From Planctomycetaceae bacterium (GTDB taxonomy: Bacteria; Planctomycetota; Planctomycetia; Pirellulales; Thermoguttaceae): 5,635 nt of DNA. Position 1 is the stretch's first letter; each line of letters starts with the position of its first letter. The translations under genes were made by a program, and so were the position numbers. Of the stretch, positions 1 through 5,635 are shown piece by piece. The stretch spans positions 1 through 5,635 of the forward strand of contig JAIRPZ010000110.1 in NCBI GenBank assembly GCA_031256755.1, given 5' to 3'. The notes under the pieces are model-generated. The model was not told the DNA's origin and did no database searches. It saw only the letters and a list, made by a program, of their open reading frames with translations.

Positions 1-305
1 GCACCGCAGCCGTCAGGATGCACTTTGATAGAAGTGCTGTCCAATGCTAAAGACGTAACTTCTTTTTTAGAAACGGGAAGATATTTTTCAATCCGGTCGA
101 AGACACCGTTGTCCGTCCAACGGAGGAAACGCCGATAGATGCTGTTCCACTTGCCGTATTTTTCCGGCATGGCACGCCGCCGAAATCCGTTTTCGATGAG
201 GTGAATCATCGCCTCGAAAAAGATTGTGTTGTCGATTTTAACATTGCTCCGCTGTTTCGGAAGCAAGTGTTTTATCTGTTCGTAGTGTGCGTGTGTCCAT
301 TCCAT
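1..305 (-). CDS. IS5-family-like transposase, N-terminal part (runs off left edge)
   Basis: Translating the minus strand from the ATG at 305 gives 101 codons without a stop, reaching the window edge. The protein starts MEWTHAHYEQIKHLLPK, has a middle RRRAMPEKYGKWNSIYRRFLRW and reaches LALDSTSIKVHPDGCGA at the edge. The first part matches the small N-terminal domain (DUF4096-like) of IS5-family transposases; the LDST segment holds the first catalytic Asp of the DDE domain. The rest of the catalytic domain lies outside the window. There is no clear Shine-Dalgarno sequence before the ATG. The element's end must lie within about 55 bp upstream, because DUF1559 coding sequence resumes at 362. The family call rests on recognised motifs, not a search, and the subgroup is uncertain. 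The visible part is intact; whether the whole element is functional cannot be seen. Confidence 0.85.
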   Translation of the reverse strand, partial: MEWTHAHYEQIKHLLPKQRSNVKIDNTIFFEAMIHLIENGFRRRAMPEKYGKWNSIYRRFLRWTDNGVFDRIEKYLPVSKKEVTSLALDSTSIKVHPDGCG

Positions 306-361
306 TACGAAATATAAATTTATAAATAAAATATGGCAAGAACAGTGTCAACACTACCTAG
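306..361 (-). mobile_element. Outer end of the IS5-like element (boundary approximate)
   Basis: This AT-rich stretch lies between the transposase start and the resumption of DUF1559 coding sequence at 362. It contains a short palindrome, AGTGTCAACACT at 344-355, close to the presumed terminus. A CTAG at 358-361 resembles the YTAR target preferred by one IS5 subgroup. However, in the DUF1559 frame the TAG at 359-361 would be a stop, so if it is a target duplication the gene was already broken, or else the boundary falls slightly further right. The other IS end and the second target copy are outside the window, so the terminal inverted repeat cannot be confirmed. Confidence 0.5.
323..351 (-). 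promoter_or_regulatory. Possible transposase promoter within the IS end
   Basis: On the minus strand a perfect TTGACA (346-351) is followed after 17 bp by TATTTA (323-328), a weak -10 matching three of six consensus bases in an AT-rich region. It lies 18 bp from the transposase ATG. A -35-like box at the very end of an insertion sequence can also read out of the element, but this one points inward, toward the transposase. The call is by inspection only. Confidence 0.35.
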
Positions 362-592
362 TATGCGACAGAGGACTACAACGGGCGGCGTTGGTGTGAA
401 AGGCGCGAATGGATATATGCTGCCTGTCATACGATTCTGCCGCCGAACTCGCCGACTTGTCTGTTTCATTGGGAATCGAAAGGATTTTCTTATGAAAGGG
501 AGACAATATGTACGGTGAGCAGTTATCACAGCGGCGGTGTCAATGCGGCGAAAGCGGACGGTGCGGTCGGCTCTGTATCAATGACGGGGTAA
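362..592 (+). pseudogene. 3' remnant of a DUF1559 prepilin-like gene, 5' end lost at the IS
   Basis: One frame is open for 76 codons from 362 to a TAA at 590-592, with a stop (TAG 359-361) just upstream at the IS junction and no methionine start that would suit a real gene. The peptide contains DYNGRRWCERREWIYAA, then the TILPPNSPTC block, then SSYHSGGVNAAKADGAVGSVS. These correspond in order to the C-terminal blocks of DUF1559 proteins; the last block also matches the complete copy further right ([20 protein letters not shown]). Roughly the first three quarters, including the prepilin leader and helix, are missing. The tail after the DGA motif is much shorter than in the complete copy, so either a premature stop has arisen or this paralogue simply ends early. 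A terminator starts 18 bp after the stop, which favours a near-natural 3' end. Unlikely to yield a functional protein. Confidence 0.8.
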
Positions 593-609
593 CGGAAAGT
601 GAAATGAGA

Positions 610-642
610 GCGGCGGGCATTCGCCTGCCGCATACGTTTTTT
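610..642 (+). terminator. Rho-independent terminator after the DUF1559 remnant
   Basis: GCGGCGGGC (610-618) pairs with GCCTGCCGC (623-631) over nine base pairs, one of them G-U, around a four-base ATTC loop. Six T follow at 637-642 after a short ATACG spacer. It begins 18 bp after the remnant's stop codon, as expected for that gene's original terminator. The hairpin shares its 14-base left flank and arm with the one at 3837-3877. Confidence 0.8.
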
Positions 643-650
643 GATATAAT
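642..650 (+). promoter_or_regulatory. Extended -10 promoter for the HydB-like gene
   Basis: TGATATAAT combines a perfect TATAAT (645-650) with the TG of an extended -10 element (642-643). No good -35 box lies 16-18 bp upstream; that space is occupied by the terminator stem. The predicted start is near 657, giving about a 30-base leader before the ATG at 687. The promoter shares its first base with the last base of the upstream T-tract, so one transcript ends where the next begins. Confidence 0.55.
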
Positions 651-686
651 GGACGCACGTTTCCTCCCTCTCTTCCGAATTTCATT

Positions 687-2648
687 ATGCAGACAAAGTC
701 ACTCGATAAAGCATTTTTGAATTGGTTCATACAAGGCAGTCATCCGCCCGATACGAACCGGCAAGCCGAAGCGTCCGTTCTCCGCCGCGAAAACGTCCGA
801 AAACCCACACTTTTTATCGGCATGGGAACCTGCGGTCTCGGTGCCGGTGCCGCCTTCACGCTCGAAGAAATTAAAAAATACCTCGCCGAAAAAAATATTG
901 ATGCCGACATCATCGAAGTCGGCTGCATCGGTCTTTGCGCCATGGAACCCCTCGTGGATATTCAACTCCCCGGCAGAACCCGATTGATGACTCAAACCGT
1001 CACCAAAGAAAAAGTTGCCGGTCTCCTCGATGCCGTTTTTGCCGAAGCCCCGCCGAAGGACTTGATTTTGGGGCAATTCCGCACGCCAAATCAAAAAGCA
1101 TGGGACGGTGTCAAATTTATTGATGAGCATCCGTTTTTCGGTCCGCAAACCCGCTGGGTGCTGAAAAACTGCGGCATTATTGACCCGGCACAACTTGCCG
1201 AATATCTTGCTTTCGGCGGCTATCAGGGACTTTATAAAGTCCTCGGCAGTCAGAACACCGCAACGGCAACGTCCGCCATGAATCCGGCAGATGTCTGTGC
1301 CGAAGTCGAAAAGTCCGGTTTGCGGGGCAGAGGCGGCGGCGGTTTTCCGACCGGTGTCAAATGGAAATTTGCCCGGAATAACGCCGACACGCAACGGTAT
1401 CTCATTTGCAATGCCGACGAAGGCGACCCCGGTGCGTTTATGGATCGTGCCGTTATTGAAGGCGACCCGCACCGTCTTCTCGAAGGGATGGCGATTGCGG
1501 CTTATGCTATCGGTGCGGACAAAGCGTACATTTACATCCGTGCGGAATACCCGCTTGCCATTCGCCGCCTTGAACAGGCGATTGCCGATGCCGAAGCGAA
1601 TAATCTGCTCGGCGAAAAGATTTTGGGCAGTGATTTTTCTCTCAAAATCATCATCAAAAAAGGAGCGGGTGCTTTCGTTTGCGGCGAAGAAACCGCACTG
1701 ATTCACAGTATCGAAGGCAAACGGGGGATGCCGCGTCCCCGTCCGCCGTTTCCGGCGGTTTCCGGTTTGTTCGGGCATCCGACTATTATTAACAACGTGG
1801 AAACACTTGCCAACGTTCCCGATTTAATGAAAAACGGTGCGGATTGGTTCGCTTCTGCCGGAACAGCGGGCAGTAAAGGGACGAAAGTTTTCGCTTTATC
1901 CGGCAAAGTCGCCCGGACAGGTCTGGTCGAAGTGGCGATGGGAACAACGCTGCGGGAAGTGGTTTTTTCTATCGGCGGCGGCATTGCAGGCGGGAAGGCG
2001 TACAAAGCGGTGCAAATCGGCGGTCCGTCCGGCGGATGTATTCCCGAATCGCATTTGGACATCGAAATCGACTACGAATCGCTGAAAACAGTCGGTGCAA
2101 TGATGGGCAGCGGCGGTTTGGTCGTGATGGATGAAGACAACTGTATGGTGGATGTTGCGAAATTTTTCATGGACTTCATTCAGCGGGAAAGTTGCGGCAA
2201 ATGTGTTCCGTGCCGGGAAGGAACGCGCCGGATGCTGGAAACGCTGGTCCGCATTACCCGCGGACGAAAAAACGAAACGAGCAAACAAACACTGGAACGG
2301 TTTCAAAGCATCATTAACCTTGAACAACTGGCGGAAACAATCCGGGACACTTCCTTATGCGGTCTTGGGCAGACGGCACCGAATCCGGTGCTTTCCACGC
2401 TTCGCTGGTTCCGGCACGAATACGAAGCCCACGTTTATGACCGCAAATGTCCGGCAAAGGCGTGTGCGGAACTGATTCAATATCACATTACTGACAAATG
2501 TACGGGTTGTACTTTGTGTGCTAAAAAATGTCCGGCGGAAGCGATTGTGGGAACAATGAAATCGCACCACACTATCCTTCCGGCAAAATGCATCGGCTGC
2601 GGAGTCTGTGCGGATTCCTGCCGGTTCCACGCCGTTGAGAAGATTTGA
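687..2648 (+). CDS. hydB: HydB-like NADH-oxidising (FMN) subunit of a multimeric [FeFe]-hydrogenase
   Basis: This 653-residue NuoF-family flavoprotein has the layout of HydB/HndC, the diaphorase subunit that passes electrons between NADH, FMN and iron-sulfur clusters in bifurcating or NAD(P)-linked [FeFe]-hydrogenases. Residues about 40-115 form a thioredoxin-like [2Fe-2S] domain with C49, C80 and C84; the second cysteine of the NuoE-type CX4C pair is Gly54. The NADH/FMN core shows GLRGRGGGGFPTGVKW (211-226), NADEGDPG (242-249) and GAGAFVCGEETAL (326-338). The [4Fe-4S] site is ESCGKCVPC (C503, C506, C509) with C558 in SLCGLG. The C-terminus is a two-cluster ferredoxin domain (C605, C608, C611, C615; C635, C638, C641, C645). 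Length is close to Thermotoga-type HydB. The start at 687 fits the promoter, but there is no Shine-Dalgarno sequence. HydA and HydC are not adjacent, so an NADH subunit of a formate dehydrogenase or other bifurcating complex remains possible. Cytoplasmic; no signal peptide. Confidence 0.9.
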   Translation: MQTKSLDKAFLNWFIQGSHPPDTNRQAEASVLRRENVRKPTLFIGMGTCGLGAGAAFTLEEIKKYLAEKNIDADIIEVGCIGLCAMEPLVDIQLPGRTRLMTQTVTKEKVAGLLDAVFAEAPPKDLILGQFRTPNQKAWDGVKFIDEHPFFGPQTRWVLKNCGIIDPAQLAEYLAFGGYQGLYKVLGSQNTATATSAMNPADVCAEVEKSGLRGRGGGGFPTGVKWKFARNNADTQRYLICNADEGDPGAFMDRAVIEGDPHRLLEGMAIAAYAIGADKAYIYIRAEYPLAIRRLEQAIADAEANNLLGEKILGSDFSLKIIIKKGAGAFVCGEETALIHSIEGKRGMPRPRPPFPAVSGLFGHPTIINNVETLANVPDLMKNGADWFASAGTAGSKGTKVFALSGKVARTGLVEVAMGTTLREVVFSIGGGIAGGKAYKAVQIGGPSGGCIPESHLDIEIDYESLKTVGAMMGSGGLVVMDEDNCMVDVAKFFMDFIQRESCGKCVPCREGTRRMLETLVRITRGRKNETSKQTLERFQSIINLEQLAETIRDTSLCGLGQTAPNPVLSTLRWFRHEYEAHVYDRKCPAKACAELIQYHITDKCTGCTLCAKKCPAEAIVGTMKSHHTILPAKCIGCGVCADSCRFHAVEKI

Positions 2649-2667
2649 CCTCGCGAATCTTCACCGC

Positions 2668-2705
2668 TGCAAGAGCGGACGGCACTTTGTCCCCCCGCTC
2701 TTGCA
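2668..2705 (+). terminator. Long hairpin downstream of hydB (terminator-like, no T-tract)
   Basis: TGCAAGAGCGG (2668-2678) is perfectly complementary to CCGCTCTTGCA (2695-2705), an 11-bp stem with a 16-base loop. An alternative fold keeps nine outer pairs and adds GGAC (2677-2680) with GTCC (2689-2692) inside, leaving a CCCC bulge. It starts 20 bp after the hydB stop. No run of T follows on either strand, so intrinsic termination would be poor; a 3'-end stabilising or Rho-linked hairpin is equally possible. Its right arm contains the likely -35 box of the gap promoter. Confidence 0.5.
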
Positions 2706-2728
2706 AAGTCCCGTCAAGCCGGTACAAT
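2701..2728 (+). promoter_or_regulatory. Likely promoter for gap
   Basis: TTGCAA (2701-2706, four of six matches) and TACAAT (2723-2728, five of six) are separated by 16 bp. The predicted start near 2735 leaves a leader of about 77 bases. The -35 box lies in the right arm of the hydB hairpin. A six-base inverted repeat, AGTCCC (2707-2712) and GGGACT (2733-2738), brackets the -10 box and could be an operator or a chance match. Confidence 0.5.
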
Positions 2729-2742
2729 AACAGGGACTGTGA

Positions 2743-3819
<1,077 letters not shown>

Positions 3820-3836
3820 TTTTTTGCCGGCGTTCT

Positions 3837-3877
3837 TGAGAGCGGCGGGCGAATATTCGCTGCCGCTCGTTTCATTA
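3837..3877 (+). terminator. Hairpin after gap, probable terminator
   Basis: GAGCGGC (3840-3846) pairs with GCCGCTC (3862-3868). A G-U pair and one bulged G lead to an inner GCGA/TCGC stem with an ATAT loop. GTTTCATT follows, a weak T-rich tract. It starts about 20 bp after the gap stop. The left 14 bases, TGAGAGCGGCGGGC, are identical to 605-618 at the other terminator. Confidence 0.55.
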
Positions 3878-3884
3878 AAACCGG

Positions 3885-3909
3885 CGGGATAAAAAAAATT
3901 CCCGTTTTT
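3885..3909 (+). terminator. Second hairpin with T-tract after gap
   Basis: CGGGA (3885-3889) pairs with TCCCG (3900-3904) around an A-rich loop of ten bases, followed by TTTTT (3905-3909). The stem is only five base pairs, so it is weak alone, but together with the hairpin just upstream it would insulate gap from the next gene. Confidence 0.45.
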
Positions 3910-3919
3910 GCCAATCCTC

Positions 3920-3947
3920 TTGACAATCTTTCGTTTCATGGTAAACT
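3920..3947 (+). promoter_or_regulatory. Strong-looking promoter of the prepilin-like gene
   Basis: A perfect TTGACA (3920-3925) is followed after 16 bp by TAAACT (3942-3947, four of six), preceded by the TG of an extended -10 (3939-3940). The predicted start is near 3954. This is the best sigma-70-like promoter in the window and points at the DUF1559 gene, 40-46 bases downstream. Confidence 0.7.
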
Positions 3948-3951
3948 ACTC

Positions 3952-3970
3952 TTGTACAACAGTTGTACAA
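3952..3970 (+). promoter_or_regulatory. 19-bp perfect palindrome over the transcription start: probable operator
   Basis: TTGTACAACAGTTGTACAA reads the same on both strands except for its central base. Each half also contains TTGTACAA, itself an eight-base palindrome. It begins four bases after the -10 box and covers the predicted +1, the classic place for a repressor dimer to block initiation. The half-site fits the loose TNGTNNNACNA pattern known for some GntR-family (FadR-type) operators, but the regulator is not in the window and the assignment is only a suggestion. In RNA it could form an 8-bp stem with a CAG loop. Confidence 0.65.
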
Positions 3971-3993
3971 AAATAGTTTCATTAACCAGCCAA

Positions 3994-5243
3994 ATGATTA
4001 TGAACGCGAACAGATCAAAACCATTGTGCAGAATCTCTGCCGGAATCACCGGCAAAATCCTCAAAAACGCTGAAATGCGTAGTAAAATAGGCAAAAGAAC
4101 GGGGGGGGGGGACAATCTGAACTCGCCGGGCATCAGACCGTAGACGGTAATCCTTCTGCTGCCGTCTGCCATCCGCAATCTGCCGTCTATTTTGCGGCGT
4201 TTACTCTTATCGAACTCCTCGTCGTGATTGCCATTATCGGCATGCTCATCGCTCTTTTACTCCCTGCTATTCAAGTTGCCCGTGAAGCGGCGCGAAGAAT
4301 GCAGTGCCAGAACAACCTCAAACAACTCGCACTGGCGTGCCATAACTTCCACGACGCACAGAACCAACTGCCGGGGTCGGGAAATTGGTATAAGCGGGCT
4401 AGGGGAACTTGGTCGTTCCAATGCGAAATACTGCCCTCCATCGAGCAGTCCGCACTCTACGATGACTATTGCGCCTTTTGGAAAGCCGACAAGAACCCGG
4501 TCGCTTTTGCTCCTTCGTTAGTCAACAGTTTCGTTTGTCCGTCTGACGACATTGCGGCATTGCCGACACTTAGCAACCTTTATATGACAAGTTACCGTGC
4601 TTGCGATTCTGAATCTCCTCACGCTTGGGCTAACACGGATGATGCCTGGAACACTTATGCCAACGAATGCCGCGGTGCATTGCAATTTATGGTGCAGTTC
4701 GGCAACCCGACTTACGGTATGTCCGATGTTACAGACGGAACGTCCAATACGATCATGTTAAGCGAACATTTGACGAACAACAATCCTGCGGTCAAAACGA
4801 TCGGGCGGACAGCAACGGTTAATACATCCGTCATACCTTCCGATTACTATCAATCGCGTGCCGACTTGTGTGCGGCTGCCCGCAGCGGCAAGGAATATAC
4901 AGGAACGGTCTATAATCAACTGAACCGTGTTTTCGGATGGACTTGGGCAAATGGTTATGCAACGGGAACACATTTTAACACCATAACTCCGCCGAATGCG
5001 CCAAGTTGCATGGGGGCTAATGATGTTGCCGGAGCCGCGATGATCGCTCCTTCAAGTAATCACAGCGGCGGTGTCAACGGAGCCTACGTTGACGGCAGCG
5101 CGCATTTCGTTTCGGATAATATCAACGCTTTAACGAGCGGTGTTTCCGCAACGGCGGCACGCCCGAAAAAATCGGGAGCCAGCGACTACGGCATTTGGGG
5201 AGCGTTAGGAACACGGGACGGCGGCGAAAGCGTTGAACCGTAA
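3994..5243 (+). CDS. DUF1559 prepilin-like secreted protein, leader out of frame at a poly-G run
   Basis: The main frame reads [25 protein letters not shown] from 4200, a type II secretion/type IV pilin class III-like signal, cleaved before F with Glu at +5 (here after Ala instead of the usual Gly). Then come [26 protein letters not shown] and a long DUF1559 domain ending [20 protein letters not shown] and [13 protein letters not shown], with TAA at 5241. DUF1559 proteins are abundant planctomycete envelope or secreted proteins of unknown function. In this frame no start codon exists between the TAA at 4083 and a GTG at 4224, which lies inside the helix and would remove the cleavage site. The only frame open upstream runs from ATG 3994 (or 4000) with a basic leader up to the 11-G run at 4101-4111. 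Adding one G or removing two fuses it to the helix (416 or 415 residues). As written the full protein is not made. A conservative alternative call is 4224-5243. Confidence 0.85.
4101..4111 (+). repeat. Homopolymeric tract of 11 G in the prepilin leader
   Basis: Eleven consecutive G lie inside the leader of the DUF1559 gene and encode a glycine run. The length decides whether leader and mature protein share a frame: 9 or 12 G is in frame, 10 or 11 is not. Such runs are typical slipped-strand mispairing sites, but also typical places for sequencing length errors. Confidence 0.9.
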
Positions 5244-5258
5244 TTTCGTTGTTCGTTT

Positions 5259-5283
5259 AGCCGCCGCTTCTGCGGCGGTTTTT
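5259..5283 (+). terminator. Strong Rho-independent terminator after the prepilin-like gene
   Basis: CCGCCGC (5261-5267) pairs perfectly with GCGGCGG (5272-5278) around a TTCT loop and is followed by TTTTT (5279-5283). Two further outer pairs (one G-U) extend the stem. It starts 15 bases after the stop codon and stands between this gene and the lipoprotein gene. Confidence 0.9.
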
Positions 5284-5306
5284 CACCAATTTTTATTTCA
5301 AACCGT

Positions 5307-5335
5307 CTGCAAACAAGCGGACTAAACGTTACATT
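5307..5335 (+). promoter_or_regulatory. Weak candidate promoter for the lipoprotein gene
   Basis: CTGCAA (5307-5312) and TACATT (5330-5335, four of six) are 17 bp apart, 13 bp before the ATG at 5349. The -35 matches only three of six bases. It is listed because the terminator upstream implies some separate start or read-through for the next gene. Confidence 0.25.
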
Positions 5336-5348
5336 AATTTCGATAAAC

Positions 5349-5635
5349 ATGATGAAACACTTATACTCATTTTGCATTTTGAATGGTGCGTTGTGCATGA
5401 TCCTTTTGTCCGGCTGCGGCGAAAAAGTCCCGACCGGTTTTCCGAAACTTGTTCCCTGTACGGTGACGGTGTCGGACGGCGGCAAGCCCGTTGCGGATTG
5501 TTTTGTCGTTCTGCATAACGAAACAGCGGCAGGGTTTTCGACTGCTGCCGTTACAGATGAAAACGGCAGAGCGGAGTTAAAGACATCCGGCGGCAATTTC
5601 ACGAAGACCGGCGTTCCGCTCGGCAAGGCGGTATT
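5349..5635 (+). CDS. Small lipoprotein, carboxypeptidase-regulatory/transthyretin-like (runs off right edge)
   Basis: The 95 visible codons begin MMKHLYSFCILNGALCMILLSGCGEK. The short basic N-terminus, hydrophobic stretch and LLSGC lipobox with C23 mark a lipoprotein exported by Sec and processed by signal peptidase II. The mature part reads LVPCTVTVSDGGKPVADCFVVL and later AAVTDENGRAELKT, the beta-sandwich pattern (added-group strand, then xTDxxGxA) of carboxypeptidase-regulatory or transthyretin-like domains; total length in such proteins is usually about 130-160 residues. Small lipoproteins of this type commonly follow DUF1559 genes in planctomycetes, which supports a joint role at the cell surface, although that role is unknown. 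ATG 5352 is an equally possible start; there is no Shine-Dalgarno sequence. The 105-bp gap to the previous gene holds a strong terminator, so the two may not be one simple operon. Confidence 0.85.
   Translation, partial: MMKHLYSFCILNGALCMILLSGCGEKVPTGFPKLVPCTVTVSDGGKPVADCFVVLHNETAAGFSTAAVTDENGRAELKTSGGNFTKTGVPLGKAV

Noticed and set aside
333..518. 61-codon plus-strand frame starting in the IS end
   Set aside because: It spans the IS junction and is out of frame with the DUF1559 similarity that explains this stretch.
508..720. 70-codon plus-strand frame with several cysteines (MYGEQLSQRRCQCGESGRC)
   Set aside because: It is another frame of the DUF1559 remnant, crosses the terminator and promoter and runs into hydB; the cysteine pattern comes from the GGC/TGC-rich frame shift of the HSGGVN coding.
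699..1778. 359-codon open frame on the minus strand inside hydB
   Set aside because: It lies entirely opposite highly conserved HydB motifs, its peptide has no recognisable domain, and long antisense frames are expected from this codon usage.
3891..3898. Run of eight A as a second phase-variable tract
   Set aside because: It lies outside any gene, in the loop of a terminator hairpin, so a length change would not alter a protein.
4224..4226. GTG as the real start of the DUF1559 gene
   Set aside because: It would begin within the hydrophobic helix and remove the cleavage site and Glu at +5, so it is unlikely to be the natural start even though it is the first possible one in the frame.
5186..5626. 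146-codon minus-strand frame at the right edge
   Set aside because: It runs opposite the DUF1559 3' end, the terminator and a clear lipoprotein gene with lipobox.

Overview
The window looks like a piece of a planctomycete chromosome, probably from an anaerobic or fermentative lineage. The main evidence is one complete and one broken copy of the DUF1559 prepilin-like family (leader and [14 protein letters not shown] helix, then a C-terminal HSGGVN/DGS motif), a family greatly expanded in Planctomycetota. A small lipoprotein, a common planctomycete neighbour of such genes, follows the complete copy. The anaerobic lifestyle is inferred from a HydB-type diaphorase subunit of an electron-bifurcating [FeFe]-hydrogenase. 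Lineage below phylum cannot be fixed from this sequence.

Layout. Bases 1-305 (minus strand) hold the N-terminal part of an IS5-like transposase that runs off the left edge. The IS end lies near 355-361. Directly beside it, 362-592 is the orphaned 3' end of a DUF1559 gene whose 5' part is missing, so the element appears to have cut or replaced it. A hairpin terminator (610-642) closes this remnant, and an extended -10 promoter (642-650) overlaps the end of its T-tract and leads into a 653-residue HydB-like protein (687-2648). After a 163-bp spacer with a long hairpin, a likely promoter and an AGGAG ribosome binding site comes a complete glyceraldehyde-3-phosphate dehydrogenase (2812-3819). Both enzymes turn over NADH: GAPDH makes it in glycolysis, and a HydB complex could reoxidise it with H2 evolution. 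No HydA or HydC partner is in the window.

The right third (3820-5635) is a surface or secretion module. Two hairpins follow gap. Then comes a strong-looking promoter (TTGACA, 16 bp, TGgTAAACT) with a perfect 19-bp palindrome over the predicted transcription start. A DUF1559 prepilin-like gene follows, its leader interrupted by a run of 11 G. As sequenced, the run leaves the only open upstream frame out of phase with the prepilin helix; 12 or 9 G would join them. This is the most interesting feature: either a phase-variable ON/OFF switch (here OFF) or a homopolymer sequencing error. A strong terminator closes the gene, and a partial lipoprotein gene with an LSGC lipobox runs off the right edge.

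No tRNA, rRNA or CRISPR array was seen.
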